NCBI GenBank assembly: GCA_020723125.1 | Contig: DYJM01000005.1 | Span: forward strand, 1-52,279 | Source: Acidithiobacillus ferrivorans | GTDB lineage: Bacteria; Pseudomonadota; Gammaproteobacteria; Acidithiobacillales; Acidithiobacillaceae | Length of the DNA: 52,279 nt | Reading direction: 5' to 3' | Shown here: positions 35,121-43,040 of the stretch, one piece after another | Numbering within the stretch: the stretch's first letter is position 1 | Layout of the letters: each line of letters opens with the position of its first letter | Program-made: the position numbers and the translations under genes | Notes under the pieces: model-generated | Told to the model about the DNA's origin: nothing | Database searches by the model: none | What the model saw: the letters and a program-made list of their open reading frames with translations, nothing else

Positions 35121-36601
35121 GCGGGGACCTCCAGCATGAGCGCCGCTTCATGCACCAGATGGAGCAAGGGTGCCGGGAGATAAAAGCCAAAAACAAACAT
35201 CGGAATGAAGGCTATGGCCATGGCCGCCAGACTGCTGCGCGGAATCTTGATGGTCGGCGCGCTGTGTTGTTCCGGGATATTGTCCGAGGCACCAAAAGCA
35301 ATCCGCGTAGCCTGATAGGCAAGGGCAATAAAAGCGATAACAATAAATGCGGTTAACAGGCCGGTAGGCAGATACTGACCACTGCTGTAACCCGTATAGA
35401 GAATTTCGAATTCCGACAAAAAGAGGGCAAAGGGTGGCGCGCCGGCAATGGCCAGAGTACCGAGCACCAAGGCCCAGCCGGCAGCGGGAGAACGACTGAT
35501 CAAACCCCTTGCTTTGGCAATTTCCTGGGTTCCAAAAATAATCCCCGCCAAACCCGCTGCAAAAAAGCAGAAGGACTTGGTAAAACCATGGGCAAATAGC
35601 TGATAGACCGTTCCCTGTTCATGCACAGCGGCACCAATTCCGCAGGCGGTGAGGATGATGCCCATGTGTTCGATGGTGGAATAGGCAAACATTCTCTTGA
35701 AGTCGTGCACCTGTATTAACATGAATGCAGCGCTGCCCACCGTAATGAGACCGGCAGTCATATACCAGGCGGCCGGGTCATGAATACCCGGATTTGCCGC
35801 CAGCGCTGGATAGATGCGGAGCAGCATATACAGGGCAGCACTGGTTTCCACTCCGGACAGAACCGCACAGACAGAGGCGGGAGCCTGACTATGCGCATCC
35901 GGGAGCCAGGTGTGCATGGGCACCAGACCCGTTTTGGCACCAAAACCAATCAGCCACAGGACAAAAGCCAGGAGCAGGAGAGGGGTGGAGATATGCGGTG
36001 CGGCGCGCAGCAGGCCATTCCAGGTGGGTGCCTGGCCGGCTGCATGGGTTCCGTAGTACAGCATCAGGACACCGAGCAAAGCAATCATGGCACCCATGCT
36101 GGTCAATGCGACATATTTCCAGGCCGCTTCCAGCGCTTCCGCGCGATCCTCATAAGCCACCAGAAAAGCAGAAAATACCGTGGTTAACTCAATGGCAATC
36201 CACATCAATGCGAGGTTGGCAACCAGTGGAACGGCCAGAATCACCAGAGCGAATACATTCATCAACGGAAAATATTGACGATAGCGTGGTTCGGCTTCGT
36301 CGCTGGCCTGTTCCTGCTGTCTGGCCCATAAATACCCTATGGCATAGAGGGACGACGTGAAATAAACAAAGCAGACCGGGAGCAAATACAGGGCACCCAA
36401 CGCGTCCAGGGCAAACAGGCCATCGCTGGCATGGATCGGACCCTGGGCCTCGACATGCCAGGCTGCGCTGGTCCCTAAAAGCAGGGTGATGAAAGCCGCA
36501 AGGACACTGAAGTAAGGTGCTGCCCACCGATTGAGCAGCGCCAGCAGGGCGCCGGACAGGGGCACCAATAAAATAAGGACGGGCAAGCAGTCAGCGTTCA
36601 T
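35117..36601 (-). CDS. hyfF: HyfF/NuoN-type membrane subunit (module A)
   Basis: The 494-residue antiporter-like subunit starts at ATG 36601, overlapping the hyfE stop by 11 bases. A longer frame to 36718 lies inside hyfE. It has a mid-membrane Glu (LMWIAIELTTVFSAFLVAYE), FGAKTGLVPMHTWLPDAHSQA with the coupling Lys, the MFAYSTIEHMGI helix, FAHGFTKSFCFFAAG and APPFALFLSEFEILY. It is one of two proton-channel subunits in the module; its stop overlaps the hyfG ATG. Confidence 0.9.
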   Translation of the reverse strand: MNADCLPVLILLVPLSGALLALLNRWAAPYFSVLAAFITLLLGTSAAWHVEAQGPIHASDGLFALDALGALYLLPVCFVYFTSSLYAIGYLWARQQEQASDEAEPRYRQYFPLMNVFALVILAVPLVANLALMWIAIELTTVFSAFLVAYEDRAEALEAAWKYVALTSMGAMIALLGVLMLYYGTHAAGQAPTWNGLLRAAPHISTPLLLLAFVLWLIGFGAKTGLVPMHTWLPDAHSQAPASVCAVLSGVETSAALYMLLRIYPALAANPGIHDPAAWYMTAGLITVGSAAFMLIQVHDFKRMFAYSTIEHMGIILTACGIGAAVHEQGTVYQLFAHGFTKSFCFFAAGLAGIIFGTQEIAKARGLISRSPAAGWALVLGTLAIAGAPPFALFLSEFEILYTGYSSGQYLPTGLLTAFIVIAFIALAYQATRIAFGASDNIPEQHSAPTIKIPRSSLAAMAIAFIPMFVFGFYLPAPLLHLVHEAALMLEVPA

Positions 36602-37271
36602 GGAGTTTATCCAGTGTACCCACCCGGGTAGACCCTGTGACCCGGCGAATACTGCGAATGAGCAAACCGATGACCAGGGCGACAATCGGCACATCGACGG
36701 CTGCGGCAATTTCGGCAATAACCGTCAGGTTGTGCACAATGGCTATGGATCCAAAAAAGGCGCCGTTTTCCATGATGAGTAAGCCCATCAATTGCGCAAC
36801 ACTTTCCCGACGCAGGGCGACCGTAAATGCCCCCCAAAGCACCATGATCAATCCGGTCGGCAGATTGATGGCCGCAAAAGGCACCCCATGCAGGGTCGGC
36901 AGTACTGGCGCTACCGCAAACCAGCCAACCAGAGCGAGCAGGGCGGCAACCAGAACCGAGGCAGGTATTCCCATGGCCTGATCTACTTCGCGGCGACCAT
37001 ATACCTCTTCGCCGGCTGCCCAGCGCAGTACCAATGGAACGGCAATGACTTTGGTCGTGAAGGTGATCAGCGCCACCCAGAGCAGGTTGACCGCTTGCAG
37101 GGCGTAAGCCAGTGCCAGAGCAGATGCGGTCAGAGCGCTGGCCTGCCACATGAAAAAGCGCAGGGAGGCCAGCATCTGCCGGGACACCATGACTCCCAGT
37201 CCGAATATCACAAAAAGAGCCGCTATCGAGCCGTCAATGCTCAGCATGATGGCGCTGACCGGGGCCATCAT
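36591..37271 (-). CDS. hyfE: HyfE-type membrane subunit (module A)
   Basis: The 226-residue protein is entirely membrane helices, with the NuoK-like second half (VAQLMGLLIMENGAFFGSIAIVHNL) that carries a membrane Glu. Its length equals that of the module B HyfE. The start ATGATG at 37271 overlaps the hyfC stop (ATGA); the 37310 start would lie inside hyfC. Confidence 0.85.
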   Translation of the reverse strand: MMAPVSAIMLSIDGSIAALFVIFGLGVMVSRQMLASLRFFMWQASALTASALALAYALQAVNLLWVALITFTTKVIAVPLVLRWAAGEEVYGRREVDQAMGIPASVLVAALLALVGWFAVAPVLPTLHGVPFAAINLPTGLIMVLWGAFTVALRRESVAQLMGLLIMENGAFFGSIAIVHNLTVIAEIAAAVDVPIVALVIGLLIRSIRRVTGSTRVGTLDKLHER

Positions 37272-38230
37272 GCGATGCCTACCAGGCGGATGCTGACCGC
37301 AAACAGACAAATGACAAAGGCTACGGCCAGGAATTCAGAAATACGGAACAGTCGCAACTTGGCGAGGGTGGTTTCCACCAGCGCCAGCACAATCACAAAA
37401 GCCAGCAGTTTCAGGAGCACCAGCCCCATGGCAGAGAGCACGGCGGGCCACTGGGTCGTGGCGGCCAGACCCCAGGGCGTGACGAGCACATTCACAAAAA
37501 TCAGGGCCAATACCATGAGCTTGCTGGCCCCTCCCCATTTCATGAGAGCCGCGCTGCTGCCCGAATATTCCAGTCCCTTGGAATGACCAATCATGGCAAT
37601 TTCCACTTTTCCTGCCGGACTGTCTACCGGAATGCGTCCTTCATCCGCCAGAATCAGCAGGAAAAAAGCGAGAATGACCATGAGGTGTGTGGGTTGCAGC
37701 ATGTTGCTCCAGGAAGCACCCCAGGTGGCATTCACAAAGTAAGGAATGGTGCTGTTGGCCACATAAGACACACTGAAAAACACCATGATGAAAACCGGTT
37801 CCGCCAGAAAACCCACCATATGCGTTCGGCTGGCCCCTACAGCCGCATAGATATTGCCCGTATCCATGCCCGCCAGGGCTACGAAAAAGCCGGCAACCGC
37901 CATGAGGAAGCCTACGGCCACCATATCACCCATGAAGGCAAAAAACAGAGGATAAGCCGTGAACGCAGGAATCAGCAGAACCACGAAAATGGGCATCACA
38001 AAAGCAACAATCGGGGCGAAGCGAAATACCCAGGTGGACTGTTCTGAAACCACTTCATCCTTGCCGAACAGTTTCCAGATGTCGCGATAAGTCTGCCAGA
38101 TGCTGACCCCGCTTTTACCCTGAATATTTTCTTCGATACGGTGCAGTACACCTTCCACCAGAGGAGAAAACACCAGAATAAAAGCCACCTGCCCGAGATT
38201 CAGGACGAGGTGCGTCCAGATGGGGGTCAT
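37268..38230 (-). CDS. hyfC: HyfC/NuoH-type membrane subunit (module A)
   Basis: This 320-residue NuoH-family subunit links the peripheral arm to the proton channels. Visible landmarks are GVLHRIEENIQGKSGVSIWQ (first loop), the quinone-site-like FGKDEVVSEQSTWVFRFAP, MDTGNIYAAVGASR and DEGRIPVDSPAGKVEIAM with conserved acidic residues. Its start overlaps the DUF211 gene stop as ATGA. Confidence 0.9.
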   Translation of the reverse strand: MTPIWTHLVLNLGQVAFILVFSPLVEGVLHRIEENIQGKSGVSIWQTYRDIWKLFGKDEVVSEQSTWVFRFAPIVAFVMPIFVVLLIPAFTAYPLFFAFMGDMVAVGFLMAVAGFFVALAGMDTGNIYAAVGASRTHMVGFLAEPVFIMVFFSVSYVANSTIPYFVNATWGASWSNMLQPTHLMVILAFFLLILADEGRIPVDSPAGKVEIAMIGHSKGLEYSGSSAALMKWGGASKLMVLALIFVNVLVTPWGLAATTQWPAVLSAMGLVLLKLLAFVIVLALVETTLAKLRLFRISEFLAVAFVICLFAVSIRLVGIA

Positions 38231-38673
38231 GACAAGCCTACCTTGTAGCCCAACAACGCCAGAATATCACCGATTCCCATGAGCCCCAGCGCCCATTTCC
38301 AGCGGGCGCCCTGCACCCATAGCCCCAGAGTGAGGCCAACGCCCATCAGCGTCATATTGGCAGCAACCAGGGGGAGGTAAATCAGGCGCGGGAACAACAC
38401 CGCGACGCTGAGGGGAATGGCAGCGCCGACCACCAGTTCCTCAATGCCATGAACAGCTGCCCCTGCGTGCTCTATGGCCTGAAGGAGGCCCTCCAGGTCA
38501 ATGTTATCCCCCTCGACGTTGATCAGGGTGCCGACCGTCTCCTGATCGACCTCTTCTACAGAAATGTTGAAGCCCTCCACGCCGCGCACCCGGTCTATAG
38601 CGACGGCTATATCGCTCAGGCTGGGTTGGGCAAAGGCCTTGTCAACATCCAGTACAACGCGGCGAATACGCAT
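38227..38673 (-). CDS. DUF211 domain fused to membrane helices, first secure gene of module A
   Basis: The 148-residue protein begins with a DUF211 domain (about 1-85: MRIRRVVLDVDKAF, VRGVEGFNISVEEVDQET, NIDLEGLLQAIEHAGAAVHG). The C-terminal 60 residues are hydrophobic helices (AVLFPRLIYLPLVAANMTLM and GLTLGLWVQG), then IGDILALLGYKVGL. DUF211 is a small ferredoxin-like-fold domain of unknown role, best known from archaea. Its ATG has AAGGAG 5 bases upstream and its stop overlaps hyfC. The domain plus membrane anchor suggests a regulatory or accessory subunit of the complex. Confidence 0.75.
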   Translation of the reverse strand: MRIRRVVLDVDKAFAQPSLSDIAVAIDRVRGVEGFNISVEEVDQETVGTLINVEGDNIDLEGLLQAIEHAGAAVHGIEELVVGAAIPLSVAVLFPRLIYLPLVAANMTLMGVGLTLGLWVQGARWKWALGLMGIGDILALLGYKVGLS

Positions 38674-38941
38674 GAGAACTCCTTGGTTTATGAAGCACCC
38701 ATTCAATATCGTCAATGACATTCTGCCACGAACAGGGATGCTGATAGTGTCCGATAAATTCACAGCCAGTTGTCGGAGGTTTTTTGTGAAACCGGAGTTT
38801 GGGAATTGCAGGGATAACATGGGCGGTACCATTGCTGCAAATCCAGAGATCTACGCCGACCTTAGGATATTCTTCGGTCTTTCTTAAGACTCTGTCGGTG
38901 AGACTTTCCATGGATTGTTTGAGCGCAACGAGTTGACCCAT
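38642..38941 (-). CDS. Possible small protein before the DUF211 gene
   Basis: The 99-residue frame has a plausible composition: helical start (LVALKQSMESLTDRVLRKTE), then VGVDLWICSNGTAHVIPAI and CSWQNVIDDIEWVL. It overlaps the DUF211 start by 32 bases and lies downstream of the module A promoter candidate. No strong ribosome site is seen and I recognise no family. It could be a real leader gene or part of the untranslated leader. Confidence 0.35.
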   Translation of the reverse strand: MGQLVALKQSMESLTDRVLRKTEEYPKVGVDLWICSNGTAHVIPAIPKLRFHKKPPTTGCEFIGHYQHPCSWQNVIDDIEWVLHKPRSSHAYSPRCTGC

Positions 38942-39030
38942 AGTCAGATCCCCGCAACCCTGTATGTTGTTTTAATTGTTATGATGGATAATTTTGTTAA
39001 TTCAAAAATAATCAAACTGCCTCCCACATG

Positions 39031-39045
39031 CCAAATAATATTTGG
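39031..39045. promoter_or_regulatory. Inverted repeat CCAAAT-AAT-ATTTGG
   Basis: A perfect 6-base inverted repeat with a 3-base spacer lies about 65 bases downstream of the promoter candidate at 39109-39137, in an AT-rich gap of 234 bases (38942-39175). It is a possible repressor or activator site for module A. Confidence 0.35.
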
Positions 39046-39108
39046 ATTCATGTAGAAGTCATCAGCCACAATGGCGGTTATTTGGTGGACTTCATCACCA
39101 TGACAATT

Positions 39109-39137
39109 ATTTTATTGTTATGCAGTTAATCCGTCAA
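39109..39137 (-). promoter_or_regulatory. Sigma-70-type promoter candidate for module A
   Basis: On the minus strand, TTGACG (39132-39137), a 17-base spacer and TAAAAT (39109-39114) make a good promoter match in AT-rich DNA after the zinc-ribbon/HEAT gene. It would drive the DUF211-hyf module A independently of module B. The leader to the DUF211 ATG is about 430 bases, or about 165 to the small frame at 38941. Confidence 0.5.
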
Positions 39138-39175
39138 GTTTTCTCCCTGTTTTGTTTTCTGTTTTTTATAGATTT

Positions 39176-39562
39176 TTAAGATATTCGAGCAAGATTTTCT
39201 TGTGCCGAAACACGTACTGCGTGGGCCGGATGTTTACTTAGCTTCTCGAGTGCCCGGTTTTTTTCAGGCCCCGCAGGCAAATGATCAATGGCATTGAGAA
39301 TGGCCATGCCCTGAACCACATCAACGGGATACTCCAGGGCACACTCAGCCAGAGGGCCGGCAGCCTCTGGATGTTGTTGATTGGCGAGACTGAGTATGGC
39401 CCCCATTCTTACTTCCGAATGGGGATTTTTGAGTGCCCAGATCAAACGATCATAATAAGGGGTTTGCCGTTCCCAGGCCTCAATGTTGCGTCCACAAGCC
39501 GGACAATTCTCCACTCCGATTGGGATTTCAGCGAAGCAGAGCGGGCAGTAATGATGATTCAT
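39176..39562 (-). CDS. Zinc-ribbon plus HEAT-repeat protein
   Basis: The 128-residue protein opens with a zinc ribbon (CPLCFAEIPIGVENCPACG, residues 6-24). Residues about 40-128 form HEAT/armadillo-like helical pairs (HSEVRMGAILSLANQ, VVQGMAILNAIDHL, HAVRVSAQENLARI). It looks like a protein-protein interaction adaptor. Its ATG overlaps the DUF190 stop (ATGA), placing it at the end of the module B operon. Confidence 0.75.
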   Translation of the reverse strand: MNHHYCPLCFAEIPIGVENCPACGRNIEAWERQTPYYDRLIWALKNPHSEVRMGAILSLANQQHPEAAGPLAECALEYPVDVVQGMAILNAIDHLPAGPEKNRALEKLSKHPAHAVRVSAQENLARIS

Positions 39563-39876
39563 GCGCAGCCGCAGTCAGCTTCCCAGCGCAGAATATGATT
39601 GCCGGGTACCAATTCGAGCAGGTGGGGCATGACCGCATCGACGGTCTCCGGTTCGTCGAAAAACTCCAGTACCAAGGGCAGATGCACATTCAGGCGCAAT
39701 ACATCATCGGCATGAACCACGCCCTTGCTGCCAAAGCCGGCAATACCCCGGAATGCGGTGACCCCATGCACCTTGTACTGATCGTGGAGCATACGAAATA
39801 TCTCCTCCATCAAATTGTGGCCATCGTGTTTATCACCCTCTTTGATGTAAATACGGACTACGGAAACGTTGGTCAT
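39559..39876 (-). CDS. DUF190 (PII-like) protein
   Basis: The 105-residue protein has the DUF190 pattern: VVRIYIKEGDKHDGHNLMEEIF near the start, VHGVTAFRGIAGFGSKG and LPLVLEFFDEPETVDAVMPHL. The family has a PII-like fold and often sits beside crcB, as here. It ends with CGCA, a small Cys motif. The ATG at 39876 has GGAGAG upstream; the frame to 39939 runs into crcB. It may sense a small molecule for CrcB or for the Hyf-like complex. Confidence 0.85.
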   Translation of the reverse strand: MTNVSVVRIYIKEGDKHDGHNLMEEIFRMLHDQYKVHGVTAFRGIAGFGSKGVVHADDVLRLNVHLPLVLEFFDEPETVDAVMPHLLELVPGNHILRWEADCGCA

Positions 39877-39890
39877 GATTCTCTCCTCTC

Positions 39891-40268
39891 TTAAATACTG
39901 CGGGATATCCAGGCACCGGCAAATGCCGCTGCTACACACAGGAACAGTGAAGAAAACATATAGAGCAAACCTTTCAGTGCTTCGCCGTTTTCAAAAAGAA
40001 CCAGAGTCTCCAGGGAAAAGGTCGAGAAGGTGGTATAAGCACCCAGGCCCCCGGTAAGCATGCCTGTACGCAATTCCGGACTGAGAGAAATGCGTTCGAG
40101 GGTTTCAAAAAAAAGGAAACCCATGATGAAGCAGCCCATGACGTTGATACTCAGGGTTGCCCAGGGGAAATCACGCCCGAATACCGTTTGTACCAGCAGA
40201 GTCTGTCCATATCGTGCCCAGGCACCCAAAACGGCAAATACGGCGATGAAGCCGAAAGTGGCAAACAT
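39891..40268 (-). CDS. crcB: CrcB/Fluc fluoride channel
   Basis: The 125-residue, four-helix membrane protein has Fluc family motifs: GAWARYGQTLLV (helix 1), LSINVMGCFIMGFLF (conserved Asn) and GGLGAYTTFSTFSLETLVL (the Phe/Thr fluoride track). It exports fluoride, which enters cells as HF at low pH, so it suits an acidophile. It lies 17 bases after hyfB of module B, leaving no room for a fluoride riboswitch. It is cotranscribed with DUF190. Confidence 0.93.
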   Translation of the reverse strand: MFATFGFIAVFAVLGAWARYGQTLLVQTVFGRDFPWATLSINVMGCFIMGFLFFETLERISLSPELRTGMLTGGLGAYTTFSTFSLETLVLFENGEALKGLLYMFSSLFLCVAAAFAGAWISRSI

Positions 40269-40285
40269 TTTTACTCCTTACTCAA

Positions 40286-42250
40286 TTAAATATAAAAAAC
40301 ACTCGCAAAAATAATGATGAGCAGTACTCCGATATAGGCCAGATAGGCATTCAGTGAACCATTTTGCAAGGCCAGTCCCAGGCGATCACTCAAGATTTGC
40401 ACAAAGCGCACCACTGGACGAAATAACCAGGGGCCAAATACCGGGGCCTGACTGTAATCAAAATGCAGTTCACGCACGAAATAACTTCTTTCACTGTGGC
40501 TTTTCCGGGTATTGGTGCGGGGGCGGTAGACAAAGCTGTAGAATTCACGCAAAGCATTGGAAAAAGCCAAAGCCGTGACTGCATTATTGGCCGGTATCTG
40601 GCGCAACCCATGTCCCCAGACTGGCACCCGCCCGCGCCCCTGACGAAGATGACTCCAGCCCAGCATGGCTAATGGAATCAGGGATAGTAGCAGTCCCATC
40701 AGGAGCAGCAGCGGTGGTGAAATAAAGGCAAAATGAAAACGCAGAGGGATCAGGATCGGTCCTTTCACCATACTGGACAGGGCGGCGGGAACAGCGGGCC
40801 AGTTATCGTCGGCGAGAAAGCCGAGGGTCCAGGGCAGTGCTGCAGCATACCCCAGAACCAGCAGGCCCAAAGCAAGAATGGGCCAGCGTCCGGCAATGCG
40901 GTGTTGATTTTCCTCGCGACCCAGTAAACCCAGGCCGAAGACCTTGATCATGGTGGCCAGGGCGATGGCGGCAGTCAGTGCCAACCCCGCTCCACCCAAA
41001 GCCAGGGTGACTCTGGCGGCAGAACTGGTCAGATGAAAATCCTGAAAGACCGTCTGGAATAAATACCATTCTCCCGCAAACCCGGCAGTAGGCGGCATCG
41101 CGGCCAGGCTCATGGCACCCAGCAGTGCGCCGATGCCCAGGGTCCAGGGCGCGAGTGCCAGCACCCGGCTCTGGGCAATGGCATAGTCTCCACGTACGCT
41201 GGCAACCCGGTCGGCGCTGAGCATCATGCTGCCCTTGGCCAGGCTGTGACCGCCCAGATGAATGAGACCTACGGTCCAGGCCAGGGTACTGAGCATATTC
41301 AGACCGTCAGCCCGGAACAGGGAGGCGGCGCCCAGCGCGACGACCGCTAATCCGGCGTTTTCTGCCGTGGAAAAAGCCAGCAGACGGCGCCAGTCTTCCT
41401 GCTGAAAGGCATATAAAATGGCCAGAATAGCGGTGATGGTGCCCAATGCAACCAGTAAAATACCGGTGCCGGTGGCGCTGCTCCGGGGTAACCAGTCAAG
41501 CATGGCCCGGCCCAGGGCAAAATAGGCCACATTGAGGATGATGCCGGATAATAATGCTCCCGATGCGCCACTGCCACTACTGTAGGCACCGGGATACCAC
41601 TCGTAGAAGGGCAAAATACCCAGCTTGGCACCGAAGCCAATGATGAACAGAATGGCAATGCCAAAGGCCGCTGATCCATAAGTTGCCCAGGACCCCGCCC
41701 AGGCCGTAAATTCAGTATTCTTGGCTCCCAGTAAGAGCAGGCACAGCAACAAAGCGACGGCGCCAATCTCGAGCAGAGCGAGCATATACAAATTGGATTG
41801 ACCGCTTTTTTCACGATTCTGCAGCCCATCGGCAAGGAGCATGATGGCGCCGCCAAAACTCAAAAATTCCCAGGCAATCAGAAAGGCGATCCCTTCCTGT
41901 AAACCGGCAACGCCGAGACTTCCCAGTAAAGCGAGCCCTGCCCCGGACATCCAGATGCCGGGATTTTTGGCGCGGCTGGGGGAAAGGAAGGCGGCCAATG
42001 CGGCGAGTCCACCCCAGAAGACCAGCCAGGCAGCAGCCGCCTGCAGGTGCCAGGTCACGGGAATGCTGCCCAGGGACCAAAGCTGTCCAGTGTCAGGACC
42101 AGATCCTGCAAGCAGACTGAGAACGCTGCCCAGCAGTATCGCCACGCTGCCGAAAATGAGGGCAATCCGTGCGCCTAAACTCAGGCGCAGCAGACCAAGG
42201 ATAATGGCGAGAACGAAAAGCAGTGCGCCCAGCAGGAAACTATCGAGCAT
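40286..42250 (-). CDS. hyfB: HyfB/NuoL-type membrane subunit (module B)
   Basis: The 654-residue polytopic subunit has IAWEFLSFGGAIMLLADG (membrane Glu), IGFGAKLGILPFYEWYPGAY (coupling Lys), LAFSTAENAGLAVVALG and LIHLGGHSLAKGSMM, then PPTAGFAGEWYLFQTVF. It shows only family-level likeness to the module A HyfB, for example FYEWYPGAYS in place of LNVWLPAAHG. A soluble C-terminal stretch (about 545-620) precedes the last helix. It overlaps the hyfI stop by 11 bases. Confidence 0.88.
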   Translation of the reverse strand: MLDSFLLGALLFVLAIILGLLRLSLGARIALIFGSVAILLGSVLSLLAGSGPDTGQLWSLGSIPVTWHLQAAAAWLVFWGGLAALAAFLSPSRAKNPGIWMSGAGLALLGSLGVAGLQEGIAFLIAWEFLSFGGAIMLLADGLQNREKSGQSNLYMLALLEIGAVALLLCLLLLGAKNTEFTAWAGSWATYGSAAFGIAILFIIGFGAKLGILPFYEWYPGAYSSGSGASGALLSGIILNVAYFALGRAMLDWLPRSSATGTGILLVALGTITAILAILYAFQQEDWRRLLAFSTAENAGLAVVALGAASLFRADGLNMLSTLAWTVGLIHLGGHSLAKGSMMLSADRVASVRGDYAIAQSRVLALAPWTLGIGALLGAMSLAAMPPTAGFAGEWYLFQTVFQDFHLTSSAARVTLALGGAGLALTAAIALATMIKVFGLGLLGREENQHRIAGRWPILALGLLVLGYAAALPWTLGFLADDNWPAVPAALSSMVKGPILIPLRFHFAFISPPLLLLMGLLLSLIPLAMLGWSHLRQGRGRVPVWGHGLRQIPANNAVTALAFSNALREFYSFVYRPRTNTRKSHSERSYFVRELHFDYSQAPVFGPWLFRPVVRFVQILSDRLGLALQNGSLNAYLAYIGVLLIIIFASVFYI

Positions 42251-43031
42251 ATTGGCCTCCTGTTACTTTTTGCGGCATGCGTTCTACCAGAAGCAGCAGG
42301 GCATGAATGAGTGCTGCCGGATTGGGTGGACAACCCGGCAGCCAGATGTCCACCGGGAGAATGCCCTCCAGTCCGGATCCGCTGGCATAACCCTCATCCA
42401 TGGGCGCGCCTGAGACGGCACAGGTGCCGGTAGCCATGACACTACGGGGTTCGGGCATGGCTTCCCAGGTGGCCAGCAGCACGTCATGCATGGGTGCAGT
42501 TACGGGTCCCGTGACCATCAGCAGGTCGGCAAAACGCGGTGAGGGCGTAAAGAAAATGCCCAGTCGGTGCAAATTATAAAAGGGATTGTCCAGCGCACTG
42601 ATTTCGGACTCACAGGCATTACAGGACCCGGCATCCACATGGCGAATGTGCAGACTGCGGCGCTGGCTGGCCGCAATGCGTTTCCGCAGGTCTGCGGCCT
42701 CAGCACTTTCCAGTGCCGCTGACCAGATCAGATCACTGCGCTGGCGCACGCCAAAAGCCCAGTCGCAGGAACTTTGCATGGCCCCCTCCGGGCATTCCTC
42801 CACGCAACGCTGGCAGACAATACAGCGCCCGTAATCGATCACCGGTTCGCCATCCACCTGATGAATGGCATGAGTGGGGCAGCTCTCCACACAAAGATCA
42901 CAACCGCTGCGGCAGGCCGCAATATCCAGACGCGGCATTCCCAATACCCCTTCCTGACCATCGGGTCCACTTTGGGGCCAGCGGGTAGCGGCTTTACCGG
43001 CTTTAAGTCCTGTCCAGGTCCATAATGGCAT
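42240..43031 (-). CDS. hyfI: HyfI/NuoB-type subunit with intact two-cluster ferredoxin domain (module B)
   Basis: The 263-residue protein fuses a HyfH-like ferredoxin domain (CRSGCDLCVESCP about 40-52; CIVCQRCVEECP about 70-81, cysteines for two [4Fe-4S] clusters) to a NuoB-like domain with HVDAGSCNACESE, ATGTCAVSG and LPGCPPNP. Electrons could enter from a soluble donor through the ferredoxin part. It follows hyfG after a gap of about 9 bases, and its 3' end overlaps the hyfB start. Confidence 0.9.
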   Translation of the reverse strand: MPLWTWTGLKAGKAATRWPQSGPDGQEGVLGMPRLDIAACRSGCDLCVESCPTHAIHQVDGEPVIDYGRCIVCQRCVEECPEGAMQSSCDWAFGVRQRSDLIWSAALESAEAADLRKRIAASQRRSLHIRHVDAGSCNACESEISALDNPFYNLHRLGIFFTPSPRFADLLMVTGPVTAPMHDVLLATWEAMPEPRSVMATGTCAVSGAPMDEGYASGSGLEGILPVDIWLPGCPPNPAALIHALLLLVERMPQKVTGGQYAR

Positions 43032-43040
43032 GATTTTCTC

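Noticed and set aside
39029-39130. A 33-residue plus-strand frame in the AT-rich gap
   Set aside because: It lacks a ribosome site and lies over the module A promoter and inverted repeat; the signal is not distinguishable from chance.
40269-40285. Fluoride riboswitch upstream of crcB
   Set aside because: Only 17 bases separate crcB from the preceding stop codon, too short for the crcB motif.
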